Of a DNA stretch of 53,826 nt, positions 25,873 to 34,467 are shown piece after piece; within the stretch, counting starts at the first letter, position 1; each line of letters begins with the position of its first letter. Source of the DNA: Prevotella sp. Its GTDB lineage: Bacteria; Bacteroidota; Bacteroidia; Bacteroidales; Bacteroidaceae. Below the pieces are notes generated by a model that was given only the letters and a program-made list of their open reading frames with translations, made no database searches and was not told the DNA's origin. The stretch lies in contig JAEEZP010000009.1 in the NCBI GenBank assembly GCA_016291915.1, forward strand, positions 1 to 53,826, given 5' to 3'. A program made the position numbers and the translations under genes.

Positions 25873-26904
25873 TTAATGTCTCTCCCTACGAACCGATACA
25901 CGGGGACTGGAGGATGAGGAAGAGGAAGACTTTGCAGGTTTCGATGCTTTCACATTCGACTTACTGCCTGAAGATACCTTACGTGTTTTCTTCGCTTCCT
26001 TCTTTGCCTTAGGCGTCTCTATCTTAGCGATGCTGTCGAGCGAGTCTTTCTTTGCCGGATCACCCCAGATATTCTTCTCGAAATCGACCAACTCCTTCTC
26101 AATACGTTTCTGTTCAGCGGTGAGCGCTTCCTCTGTATTGCAATACTGTGCCAAGGTCTGTCCCAGCATGTTGGTCGTCTTATAGATCTTACCGCGATAC
26201 ATGTTCTTTGTGAAGTAGTCGTCCACACTCATCGTCGCAGCATTATTACGGTTGCTCGTCATGATCATCTGCTTACTGATGAAAGGAGCCAAGTCATCGT
26301 ATTTCACCCAGAACAACGGATACTTAGCTGCCCCATCGCCGAAATCATCTTCCCGACTCATAATCGGACAGAGAGCTATCACCTTCGTATGGAAAGAGGA
26401 ATTCGACTGATCGTAGTAGGCACTCTCCTTGATATAATAAGAGGTGACCTCGCGTGAAGGAATATCACTGTTGTCCAGATGCACACGACCATCTACCCGC
26501 TCATAGTAGATATGATAATTATCCAGGAAAGCCAAAGGCTTCACCCGGGATGAGTCGCTGAACACCTCATTACCATCCAACCGATACTCGTAAGCCTTGA
26601 TCTGACCCGTCATCATCAGTTTGAAGATATAGGTAAACAGATTCATCTGAGTACCTATCGGTTCTACGGGATAGTACAACCCGGAGTTTGCCTCCGTATT
26701 CAAGTCGAGCTCACGGTAGATATCACGCCGCCACACCACATCCTCCGACATGGAGGCTGCTGTAGGGAATGCCACCCTTGCACGAGTGGTGAGGTTCTCC
26801 GCATTCGACTGTCTTTGTTGCTGTGCCTGTCGGCGGGAAGCCGGTTGTGCATTCATCGCAACAGTCACACACGCGATTGATAATATCAATAATATTCTTT
26901 TCAT
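25873..26904 (-). CDS. gldN: Type IX secretion system protein GldN/PorN
   Basis: A 343-residue secreted periplasmic subunit of the T9SS ring. The signal peptide ends MNAQ (residues about 17-20). The GldN core includes VVWRRDIYRELDLNTEANSGLYYPVEP (about 58-84) and TYIFKLMMTGQIKAYEYR (about 95-112). In known systems PorN binds the PorK lipoprotein to form rings at the outer membrane. I place the start at 26904 (MKRILL); an upstream in-frame start at 26946 would encode the 8-base repeat and gives no signal peptide. The last about 35 residues are an unusual Lys/Ser-rich tail with a run of eight serines. Last gene of porP-gldKLMN; an 8/7-base repeat block separates it from gldM. Confidence 0.93.
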   Translation of the reverse strand: MKRILLILSIACVTVAMNAQPASRRQAQQQRQSNAENLTTRARVAFPTAASMSEDVVWRRDIYRELDLNTEANSGLYYPVEPIGTQMNLFTYIFKLMMTGQIKAYEYRLDGNEVFSDSSRVKPLAFLDNYHIYYERVDGRVHLDNSDIPSREVTSYYIKESAYYDQSNSSFHTKVIALCPIMSREDDFGDGAAKYPLFWVKYDDLAPFISKQMIMTSNRNNAATMSVDDYFTKNMYRGKIYKTTNMLGQTLAQYCNTEEALTAEQKRIEKELVDFEKNIWGDPAKKDSLDSIAKIETPKAKKEAKKTRKVSSGSKSNVKASKPAKSSSSSSSSPRVSVRRERH

Positions 26905-27019
26905 CTTTTTATTAGTTGACAAGTAAACAAGTAAACGAGTTGACAAGTTATTACTCTAAACTATGAACACTAAGCCCCAAACTCTTAACTATGAACTATG
27001 AACTATGAACTATGAACTA
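26905..27019. repeat. 8-base plus 7-base tandem repeat block upstream of gldN
   Basis: On the minus strand, ATAGTTC is repeated four times, starting at the gldM stop codon itself (27017-27019 within the first unit). Degenerate heptads and then octads such as CTCGTTTA and CTTGTTTA follow, up to 26911. The octad half is nearly identical to that upstream of gldK at 30890-30960. Confidence 0.85.
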
Positions 27020-28573
27020 TTTTACTATCACTTCCATAGAGCCCGGCAGTGTACGAGTGATACCGTCGGGTCCGATAGCTGTTACACGGTTAATATAGAA
27101 ACGACGGTTACGAGCCAGTTTGCGGAACGTCTCCTTCTGTCGTTCAGAGAATGAAGCCCCACTGCTGACGATCGGAACGGCATTACCCATATTGTCGAAG
27201 AATACCGTCTCGAAGCCCGTCACCTTAAACTCAATATCCAACAAGCCATCATCGATAGCTGCACGGATACCGTTGACCGACATCAGAGAAGCCTTTGCCA
27301 ATCCTCCACCTTTGAAACGGTTGTCGCCAACCACCATATAAGCTGTCGGATCAGGCAGTTTTCTCACTTTGAACGTTACCTGTGCCATCTGACGGGTCTT
27401 ACCCTTGTCATTGGCTGTCACGGTAAACGTCACATCCTTACCCACGGCAGAAGGTACTGCCACATAATGACCGTTACCCTTTGACGTCAGGGAACCGCCG
27501 CTCATGGATACGGACACCGCATTGGATGGGACACCCGGCACACTCACACTCATCGGGTTGGAATAACCTGCATACAGTACATTCATCAGGTCGGCAGCCA
27601 CGGTAGCGCCCATAGGTGCCGGTATCACACTGTATTTCTGGAGGAAGTCACGACGGATATCCTCACCGGCAGCATTTCTGGTGATCAGATAACCGCCGAA
27701 CGAATGTTCACCCACACTACCGGCCGTGAAAGCATATCTGCCGTTTTGCGTGTTGATACGTGTACCGTTGACATAAATCTCCGGCTGCATAGTCGTATCT
27801 ACGGCAGCCATCACGATCTGTGCAGAGAACTGTTCTCCCGGATACAGTGTTGTCTTCTCAGGGATAACGAAAGCATCCAACTTATTCACACGGATATCTT
27901 TCACGTCAACATTGGAGATCAGTGTATGTAAGACCTCACCTTCGGCATGACGCACATCACTCTGCAGTTTCGACAACAGGGTAACAGCAGCAGCCACGGG
28001 CATCCCTTCGAACATATATTCCTGCCAGTTCTTACCCATCGCATGGGCATCCTCTGGAATATTGGTTGTCAGGTTGCTGGCGATAATCTCACGCTGGCGT
28101 TCATCCGTCACCATCTTGAGGATACGTTCACGGAAGGAGTTGATTGCATCGTAAAGATCTTTTCCGTTTGTCTTGCCAGGGGCTGTCATCACCTGTGCGG
28201 CAGCCTCTAAGTCCTCCTTATTCTTAATATGATGGATATCCCCTTTCTTGCCGTCGGCTTCTTTTACGATTGCCTCTTTCAGTTGCTGTGCGAAGTTGAA
28301 GAGTGAGTCACTCATATTCTTCACGTAAGTAGCCTTATCGAACCACTCCTTCACCTTGGCGGGGTTCTTCTTCATCTGTTTCTCGAAGTCGCCATACAAC
28401 GACAGGTTCTCCTTCGTTGAATTGGCCGTCGTGCGGTTCAGGCTCTCTTCTACGATAGAGAATCCCTCGAGCACTTCCGTCGACACATTCAACGCAAGCA
28501 TAGCCATCAAGATGACATACATCAGGTTGATCATCTTTTGGCGGGGAGAAACAGGTCTTTTCTTTATTGCCAT
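27017..28573 (-). CDS. gldM: Type IX secretion system motor protein GldM/PorM
   Basis: A 518-residue inner-membrane protein. A short basic cytoplasmic N-terminus (MAIKKRPVSPRQKMINLMYV) leads into a single membrane helix (about 15-35, MYVILMAMLALNVSTEVLEGF), and the rest is periplasmic. In known structures the periplasmic part of GldM/PorM is four domains forming a dimeric rod that reaches the PorKN ring; GldL and GldM form the proton-driven motor. Beta-rich domains are visible here (VTFTVTANDKGKTRQMAQ; YMVVGDNRFKGGGLAKAS). It lies 25 bases after gldL. The stop codon is already within the 7-base repeat array. Confidence 0.95.
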   Translation of the reverse strand: MAIKKRPVSPRQKMINLMYVILMAMLALNVSTEVLEGFSIVEESLNRTTANSTKENLSLYGDFEKQMKKNPAKVKEWFDKATYVKNMSDSLFNFAQQLKEAIVKEADGKKGDIHHIKNKEDLEAAAQVMTAPGKTNGKDLYDAINSFRERILKMVTDERQREIIASNLTTNIPEDAHAMGKNWQEYMFEGMPVAAAVTLLSKLQSDVRHAEGEVLHTLISNVDVKDIRVNKLDAFVIPEKTTLYPGEQFSAQIVMAAVDTTMQPEIYVNGTRINTQNGRYAFTAGSVGEHSFGGYLITRNAAGEDIRRDFLQKYSVIPAPMGATVAADLMNVLYAGYSNPMSVSVPGVPSNAVSVSMSGGSLTSKGNGHYVAVPSAVGKDVTFTVTANDKGKTRQMAQVTFKVRKLPDPTAYMVVGDNRFKGGGLAKASLMSVNGIRAAIDDGLLDIEFKVTGFETVFFDNMGNAVPIVSSGASFSERQKETFRKLARNRRFYINRVTAIGPDGITRTLPGSMEVIVK

Positions 28574-28598
28574 TTATCTTGCTATCAAGAATCAAATA

Positions 28599-29420
28599 CT
28601 ACATTTCCGTACCCGGGGCTGCCACACGCATATTCACCGTCATAGCATCGATCATACGGGTATAGATCTTATTCAACTGGTCGATCTGCTGAGCCATCTT
28701 CTTTGTCTGCTCATTGATCTCATCGATGGTACTGATCTGTGAACTGGCACTTCTGAGCTGCAGTTCATAAACCTTACAGATACCTGTCAGCGTGCGGTTC
28801 AGATTCTCCATCTCCTCTGAGTCGGTTGTCAGACGACGACTCTGTTCTGCCACCTTCTCCAATACCTCAGTGAGATTCTTCAGTTCATCCACATAAGCAT
28901 TGGTAGCCTCGGTCATATCCGGAGTAAGCGGTGGAGCGACATAAGCAGCCGAGCCTTCAACGACATTGGCTGCAGCACCCTCAACAGCAGGTGCACTCAT
29001 AGCGGCAGCCACAGCACCCTCACTGGCCGTACTGCCACCACCATTGATGATGATGGTTCCGCCTGGCAGACTTCCGCCGCTAACCTTTGGTCCAACGGAG
29101 GATTCCACGATCTCTGTCTCACCATTGGCTGCTTCTGCCATCTCTAACTCACCACCCACATGTGTAGGCAACTCCATACCGTCGGCTGTCTTATCGAACG
29201 GACGGTCGAAAGCAGAGATAAAGAAGACGAACACCTCGGTGCCCATTCCTAAGAACAGGAAGAAGTTGGCTCCCGGTAGGTGAGTCAGTTTAAACAATGT
29301 ACCGAGGATCACGATAGAAGCACCCCAGCTATAGGCATAGTTGAGGAAGGTCTGTCCCGGTACGCTATCCATCCACTTCTGCAGACGGTAAACGATATTG
29401 AATTTACTATACTGTGTCAT
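28599..29420 (-). CDS. gldL: Type IX secretion system motor protein GldL/PorL
   Basis: A 273-residue inner-membrane protein. Two membrane helices at the N-terminus (about 20-43 and 48-68) carry the conserved YSWGASIVILGTLFKLTHLPGA and FFLFLGMGTEVFVFFISAF segments; the membrane Glu of GldL, thought to conduct protons, is in GMGTEV. A low-complexity Gly/Ala-rich cytoplasmic stretch (about 85-165) follows, then a coiled coil (about 170-260). It forms the motor with GldM. Its start is 1 base after the gldK stop, indicating translational coupling. Confidence 0.95.
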   Translation of the reverse strand: MTQYSKFNIVYRLQKWMDSVPGQTFLNYAYSWGASIVILGTLFKLTHLPGANFFLFLGMGTEVFVFFISAFDRPFDKTADGMELPTHVGGELEMAEAANGETEIVESSVGPKVSGGSLPGGTIIINGGGSTASEGAVAAAMSAPAVEGAAANVVEGSAAYVAPPLTPDMTEATNAYVDELKNLTEVLEKVAEQSRRLTTDSEEMENLNRTLTGICKVYELQLRSASSQISTIDEINEQTKKMAQQIDQLNKIYTRMIDAMTVNMRVAAPGTEM

Positions 29421-29421
29421 C

Positions 29422-30879
29422 TTACTTCTTCTTACTGCTTTTTTGTTTTACACTTGATGAGGTAGCCATGGAGCGTACACAACGGAATCCGATATACGAG
29501 CGTGGCTGGTTCTGATATTCCCAGGTTCGCCATGCCGAACGGATATAACTCTCCGGATCTTTCCATGAGCCGCCCCTCACACTCTTCTTCTTCAGTCGGT
29601 AAGGATCTTCTATCGCAGCCTTATACTCCAAGGTGGGATTAAGGTCGTTCATCGCCTCTACACCAGCCTCTGTATAGATCGTGCTTGTCCACTCAGCCAC
29701 ATTACCGGCCATGTCATAGAGTCCGTTGCTGTTAGCACCATAGATAGCCGCCTTACTGGTTATCAGGTTACCGTCCTCGGTATAGTTACCACGGTCGGGT
29801 TTGAAATTGGCATAGAAACAGCCACGGTCATTCTTCATATCTTTGTTATCCCAGGGGAACTCATTACCATCCTTGCCACGTGCCGCATACTCCCATTCTG
29901 CTTCTGTCGGCAGACGATAGCGCTGAATATAACGTGCCTCACTACCTAAGCCTTTCAGCAGATAGTCAGTACGCCAGGCGCAGAAGGCATTAGCCTGTTC
30001 CCAGGTAACACCCACTACAGGGTAGTCGTTATAAGTAGGATTATTGAAATAGTACCTCAGGTACATCTCATTATCAGCATTCTGGAAGTCGTTCACCCAA
30101 CAGGTAGTATCTGGATAGACATTCACGATATAGGTATTCAGGAAGTCCCACGGTCCGCTTAACGGACGGTCGATAGTCTCTCTGACGATTCTTCCCTCAT
30201 CATCGATATAGGCAGTGTCTTTTGAGATCATCACAACCTCATCGGGATCCACCACTACGTCGGTATTAAACTGTCGTTCTTCCGGGTTCAGACGATGGCG
30301 GCGCAAAGCGGCGGCGGTATAGTCGTACACCTCATAACGGTAGTTCAGCTGTCGCCAGTCGAGAAGTTTCTCTCCCGTAACAGGATTCGTGACATACATA
30401 CTCTCGATAGCCCGTTGCTCATCTTCATTTGGTTTACGCGGCAGGGATTTCTTCCAGTTCACCTGGAAAGGCACGGGATCACCGTTTTTATCTTCAGTAA
30501 TCACATAGCTCTCATCACCGGCATAGGCAGGATCAGCCAGACGGGTACGGAGGATAGAGTCGCGCACCCAATACACGAACTGCTTGTATTTTGAGTTGGT
30601 TACCTCTGTCTCATCCATCCAGAAACCATCGACAGAGATTTCTTTCACCGGTGTCTGCTTACCCCAGAGACTGTCTTGCTTCTCCAAGCCCATCTTCAGG
30701 AAACCGCGTTTTACCTGTACCATGCCATAGGGTGCCGGTTCAGAGAAACCCTTACCAGAACCCACACCTGTCACCTCACCACCTCTATTGGCGGATGTTG
30801 CCAGCTTGCTGCCCATACAGGAAGCAAAGACAAGCATGGAGAACAGACACAGTACAATAACTATTCTACTTGATTTCAT
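29422..30879 (-). CDS. gldK: Type IX secretion system lipoprotein GldK/PorK
   Basis: A 485-residue outer-membrane-anchored lipoprotein (lipobox FASC, Cys21) with a formylglycine-generating-enzyme-like (FGE-sulfatase/SUMF1) fold. Typical blocks are MVQVKRGFLKMG (about 53-64), VDGFWMDETEVTNSKYKQF (about 84-102), RLPTEAEWEYAARG (about 323-336), GNVAEWTS (about 390) and VRGGSWKDPESYIRSAWR (about 435-452). GldK is structural and forms the ring with GldN; it is not an FGE enzyme. It follows porP by 124 bases filled with tandem repeats. Confidence 0.95.
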   Translation of the reverse strand: MKSSRIVIVLCLFSMLVFASCMGSKLATSANRGGEVTGVGSGKGFSEPAPYGMVQVKRGFLKMGLEKQDSLWGKQTPVKEISVDGFWMDETEVTNSKYKQFVYWVRDSILRTRLADPAYAGDESYVITEDKNGDPVPFQVNWKKSLPRKPNEDEQRAIESMYVTNPVTGEKLLDWRQLNYRYEVYDYTAAALRRHRLNPEERQFNTDVVVDPDEVVMISKDTAYIDDEGRIVRETIDRPLSGPWDFLNTYIVNVYPDTTCWVNDFQNADNEMYLRYYFNNPTYNDYPVVGVTWEQANAFCAWRTDYLLKGLGSEARYIQRYRLPTEAEWEYAARGKDGNEFPWDNKDMKNDRGCFYANFKPDRGNYTEDGNLITSKAAIYGANSNGLYDMAGNVAEWTSTIYTEAGVEAMNDLNPTLEYKAAIEDPYRLKKKSVRGGSWKDPESYIRSAWRTWEYQNQPRSYIGFRCVRSMATSSSVKQKSSKKK

Positions 30880-30889
30880 ATTTATTTTT

Positions 30890-31003
30890 TATTAGTTGAC
30901 GAGTAAACGAGTGGACAAGTTGACAAGTAGACGAGTAGACGAGTAGACGAGTTATTACTCTTAATTCATAATTCTTCACTCTCCACTCTTAACTCTTCAC
31001 TTC
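30890..31003. repeat. 8-base plus 7-base tandem repeat block between porP and gldK
   Basis: On the minus strand, heptads GAAGAGT, TAAGAGT, GGAGAGT, GAAGAAT and TATGAAT come first. Octads (CTCGTCTA three times, then CTTGTCAA, CTTGTCCA, CTCGTTTA, CTCGTCAA) run to within 15 bases of the gldK ATG. The layout copies the block upstream of gldN. Confidence 0.85.
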
Positions 31004-31954
31004 CTACAGTATTCTCACACTCTTGTGCTTATTCCTCCCCTTCTTATAGAGGTTGATATCCATCTGATAGCCCACGAAGAGCTCATGGCTGCCGTTACCC
31101 ATATTCAGGGAGGAGGTATAGAACTCATAACTGTATCCCACGTTGAAATCGTGGAAGACACCTCCGATGAGCACCGTGACGCTGTTGGTAGGACTATACG
31201 ACAGTCCGCCATACATCTTTTTCTTCTCATTGGTGTACACCAGTCGGGCTGTGATATCCCCACGGTAAGCCACCCCGTCGGTTCTCACCAAGAAGGAGGT
31301 CGGTATTGTTAAGAACGGATTTCTCAACTTAATATTGTATCCGCCCGTTAAATAATATGTCCTATCTATCTGTAGTTCATTCGTTTCGCCTAACTCCACC
31401 AAGGGAGCTGTGAGGTGTTGCCCAGACAATCCCACATACCAGTTCTTATGCGAGTAGTACAGTCCGAAAGCTAAATCAAGGGCATTTCCAGTCACATCCG
31501 CTTTTGTAAAGACCGGATCGTCATCTATCACATCCACCTCCGACCCTTTAAAATCTTCCATGAGCAGCCCTGCCTGCAATCCTACGCTGAGAACACCCTT
31601 TAAAAGCTTCTTCTTAAATGCATACTGCACGGCTGTACGCTGATGCGTGAACAATCCTATCTGATCGTTGAGCAAGTTAACACCTACCCCATGGTAACTG
31701 TTCAAGGCATAAAACGGCATATCGCCGGTGATAAACATCGAACGGGGATTATGCTCGAATCCGGCAAAATCCAGTGCATAGACAGCTGCTGCATTAATCT
31801 TTTCCTGCTTTCCGACAGCTGCCGGATTGTAATAGGTTTCCAGATCCCAGTAATGACTGAAAGACACATCATACTGCGCACTTACCTTGGTATAGGCAAG
31901 CATCACCATAAGAAATATGACTGATCTTTTAAGCACGAATAAATAACGCAGCAA
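31004..31954 (-). CDS. porP: Type IX secretion system outer-membrane protein PorP/SprF family
   Basis: A 316-residue outer-membrane barrel. The signal peptide ends KVSAQ (about 22-26), directly followed by YDVSFSHYWDLETYYNPAAVGK, the hallmark N-terminus of PorP/SprF proteins. Regular barrel strands run to HELFVGYQMDINLYKKGR. It is the first gene of the T9SS block; PorP is required for T9SS and is thought to associate with the core complex or surface proteins. The first in-frame start is TTG at 31954; a GTG at 31936 also gives a good signal peptide and cannot be excluded. No clear promoter box is visible upstream. Confidence 0.9.
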   Translation of the reverse strand: MLRYLFVLKRSVIFLMVMLAYTKVSAQYDVSFSHYWDLETYYNPAAVGKQEKINAAAVYALDFAGFEHNPRSMFITGDMPFYALNSYHGVGVNLLNDQIGLFTHQRTAVQYAFKKKLLKGVLSVGLQAGLLMEDFKGSEVDVIDDDPVFTKADVTGNALDLAFGLYYSHKNWYVGLSGQHLTAPLVELGETNELQIDRTYYLTGGYNIKLRNPFLTIPTSFLVRTDGVAYRGDITARLVYTNEKKKMYGGLSYSPTNSVTVLIGGVFHDFNVGYSYEFYTSSLNMGNGSHELFVGYQMDINLYKKGRNKHKSVRIL

Positions 31955-32073
31955 TTCTTTATTTATTGTATCTGTTAACCATGGTAAAGACAGTCTGAAG
32001 AGCAGAATTGTTAATTATCTATAATTACAATCATTTTTATTCTTATTCTGTTATTACTTCGTAATTCTTTTAT

Positions 32074-32081
32074 TATATTTG
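32074..32081 (+). promoter_or_regulatory. -7 promoter box for the Thr-rich secreted protein gene
   Basis: TATATTTG matches TAnnTTTG exactly. It lies 128 bases before the ATG at 32210, implying an unusually long leader. A 27-codon ORF (ATG 32091 to TAG 32174) lies within that leader; nothing further supports it as a gene. Confidence 0.5.
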
Positions 32082-32209
32082 CGAAGAAATATGTTCGATT
32101 TGGTTATATTCTCAACCATTTTACCCACTTATTCTAAGATGAGAGGGCGATTTGGTAAGTCTTTATTAATATAGTAAACTCGTTTAGCAATCATTTAAAA
32201 AATTAAATT

Positions 32210-32725
32210 ATGAAGAAATTATTAGTTTTGTCAATGGCACTCGTATTTGGGGTAACCATAGGTTTTGCACAATCAAATACCGTTACGACACAAGCGAAGA
32301 TTCAGGGAGCAACCCCAACAGGCACTTTACAGAAAACGAATGTTGGTACCACTCCTTCTACAGCAACCGGAACCCTTCTGAAAAAAACTGGTACCACTAC
32401 ACAAACTACCACCTCTAAGGTAGTAACAACTGGAACTCCTAAGGTTATTACAAGTACTACCATGGGGCCCGACGGTACCACTATCAATAAAGACGATATC
32501 AAGGGTGGTATCAATCCAAAGGCTGATACTGATGAAGTGACTCCCTTTGTATTAACAACAAACGAGCCTGCATCATCTGTACCTCTTCAAACTGCAGGTG
32601 AAATGCCGACAACTGTTAGTACTCCAGCCAAGACCGCTGTGACTAATCCTGCATTAGGCACTTCTAGGACCGTTGGCAAGACAACTTTGTTGCCAGGCAC
32701 CCAGGCTAAGGAAGTTAACAGATAA
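32210..32725 (+). CDS. Thr-rich low-complexity secreted protein
   Basis: A 171-residue protein with a clear signal peptide (ending GFAQ, residues about 18-21). The mature part is dominated by Thr, with Val, Gly, Pro and Lys, and has short repeated phrases such as GTTPSTATGTLLKKTGTTTQTTTS. I recognise no domain and no lipobox. It has its own promoter box and is followed by a strong terminator 23 bases after the stop, so it is a single-gene unit. Thr-rich disordered proteins can be O-glycosylation targets in Bacteroidota (D-S/T-hydrophobic motifs), but I see no clear such motif. Function unknown. Confidence 0.8.
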   Translation: MKKLLVLSMALVFGVTIGFAQSNTVTTQAKIQGATPTGTLQKTNVGTTPSTATGTLLKKTGTTTQTTTSKVVTTGTPKVITSTTMGPDGTTINKDDIKGGINPKADTDEVTPFVLTTNEPASSVPLQTAGEMPTTVSTPAKTAVTNPALGTSRTVGKTTLLPGTQAKEVNR

Positions 32726-32748
32726 GTAAAGTAATTCTAATAACAGAT

Positions 32749-32775
32749 AAAAGCTGCACGCTGTGCAGCTTTTAT
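32749..32775 (+). terminator. Rho-independent terminator
   Basis: AAAAGCTGCAC (32749-32759), loop GCT, GTGCAGCTTTT (32763-32773), then ATTGTT. It ends 10 bases before the next start codon (32785), so the DUF6056-like pair must be expressed by readthrough or from a promoter within this short gap. Confidence 0.85.
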
Positions 32776-32784
32776 TGTTGAATA

Positions 32785-34467
32785 ATGAGCAATACCTCCT
32801 TCATATACAGATATCGACACACCATCCTTTTTTTGATGGTCGTTACGATCATTTATACTGTTCTTAATTGGCTGTCACCCATGGATGGGGATGACTTCGT
32901 ATATCGGTTTATTTTCCGAAACGGATATACTATTAAAAGTACGGAAGTCAATAGTTTTCACGACTTAGTCTCCTCTCAAATTGACCATTTCCTGCATGAG
33001 AACAGTCGTACACCTGTCCACATTGTAGCCCAGGCTCTGTTGATGGTCAATGGCAGATGGTTGTTTAACATCTTCAATCCCTTTTTCTTTTTAGCCTTTA
33101 TTCTACTGACAGTTCGTTATGCCACAGGAAGAATCAACTTCCATACTACCGTTCTGGTTGTCTTCCTAATTGTTGCCTTCCCGTGCTTTGATCATTTCTA
33201 TTTGTGGATGATGGGCTGTATGAACTACCTTTGGACATCGGTAGTCGTTTTGGTATTCCTGATATTGTTGGAGAAAAGGAAAGAAAAGTTAGTTTCCAAA
33301 AGTTCTTGGGGCATCCTGCTATTATCTTTCTTTGCGGGCTGGACCCACGAAGGTATCACCATCCCCATCGCAGTGGGATTTATATTGGCGGCCTTACCTA
33401 AATGGAGAAAGTTGAAGAAGACAGAATATACCTGGATGCTATTGTTTTTCTTAATAGGTGCTGCTCTTTGTCTGTCGTTCACTATCTATAAAGCTTTCAC
33501 CGACAGTAGCGGTAGCCTCATAGAGACACTCCAAAAGAAGATAGAAACCGGGAATAGTATCATGGCCGACCTTCGACTGATATATGCACTGATCGTTGGT
33601 TGTCTTATCGGACTGCTGTGTTGCAGGAAACGGTTTTTCTCTTTCTTCCGAGAAAACATTCGATGGTTTTGGGTAATACTCTTAGGCATAGGTATTGTCT
33701 ATGCCACCGGATTGGCTCGCACCCGCACAGCCTACATCGTGGAGTTTGGATCACTTCTTTTACTTGTCAGGCTTTACATCGTATTCAAGCCCAATAAAGC
33801 CGTCAAGAGGATGCTCTCAACTATCATGATCCTGTTGATGCTGGCATTATTCAGCATCGTCTGTTATTGGAGTGTTCAAAACTATAAACACTCCCTGAAT
33901 TATATTCAACAGATGAAGGAAGGTAATACTACGGTAATTGCAGACTATTTCTATATGCCACGTTTTATCGAACCATATATAGAAGGTTTTTCATGTTTAG
34001 GTTCAAACAATGTTTCATATTTAAACCCAGACTTGACAGGAACTAAGATCATAGCACTTTATTATCATTTACCCACAGTGGCATTCTATCCGATGAAGCT
34101 TTTGGAAGATATGGCCTATGCGCCTGACAGCTTCACTGAGTTTACCGACTGTGGATATCTGCCATATTACGTGAAACGGAAAACAGATAAAGATCTCGTC
34201 GATCAGGTTATTTATAAGTTGAGACCCGCTAAAGAGACGGAGAAGCCTTGGTGGGTCCGACTGACTGGCATCCAACGCGAGATTGATCAAGAAGTATACC
34301 TCTTAGGTGATTTCGTCAATGTGATTGTTGGTGAAGATGAATGGATATGTCTTCAAAAGAATAATAAATACGATGACCGCATAGAATCAATACTGATAAA
34401 GACCAAAGCCAATGAAAAGGATTTTAAGAATAAAAAAATCATCAGCCATGAGAAGAAGGATAAGTAG
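32785..34467 (+). CDS. DUF6056-like polytopic membrane protein, copy 1
   Basis: A 560-residue protein with about ten to eleven membrane helices. The first helix (about 12-30) is followed by an extracytoplasmic MDGDDF motif (Asp36-Asp37), then a conserved MNYLW segment near residue 150, GWTHEGITIP near 190, and a C-terminal extracytoplasmic domain with EFTDCGYLPYYVKR. An acidic pair after helix 1 is a feature of GT-C glycosyltransferases that use polyprenyl-phosphate sugars, so a glycosyltransferase role is a reasonable inference. Family name from recognition only. A homologue overlaps its 3' end. Confidence 0.7.
   Translation: MSNTSFIYRYRHTILFLMVVTIIYTVLNWLSPMDGDDFVYRFIFRNGYTIKSTEVNSFHDLVSSQIDHFLHENSRTPVHIVAQALLMVNGRWLFNIFNPFFFLAFILLTVRYATGRINFHTTVLVVFLIVAFPCFDHFYLWMMGCMNYLWTSVVVLVFLILLEKRKEKLVSKSSWGILLLSFFAGWTHEGITIPIAVGFILAALPKWRKLKKTEYTWMLLFFLIGAALCLSFTIYKAFTDSSGSLIETLQKKIETGNSIMADLRLIYALIVGCLIGLLCCRKRFFSFFRENIRWFWVILLGIGIVYATGLARTRTAYIVEFGSLLLLVRLYIVFKPNKAVKRMLSTIMILLMLALFSIVCYWSVQNYKHSLNYIQQMKEGNTTVIADYFYMPRFIEPYIEGFSCLGSNNVSYLNPDLTGTKIIALYYHLPTVAFYPMKLLEDMAYAPDSFTEFTDCGYLPYYVKRKTDKDLVDQVIYKLRPAKETEKPWWVRLTGIQREIDQEVYLLGDFVNVIVGEDEWICLQKNNKYDDRIESILIKTKANEKDFKNKKIISHEKKDK

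Noticed and set aside
26905..26946. Upstream in-frame start extending gldN by 14 residues
   Set aside because: The extra residues are encoded by the 8-base repeat and would precede a good signal peptide that begins at 26904.
29422..30879. GldK as a formylglycine-generating enzyme with sulfatases nearby
   Set aside because: No sulfatase genes are present, and its place in porP-gldKLMN with a lipobox identifies it as the T9SS ring lipoprotein.
26905..31003. Tandem octads as a CRISPR array
   Set aside because: Units of 7-8 bases are contiguous, without spacers, and no cas genes are present.
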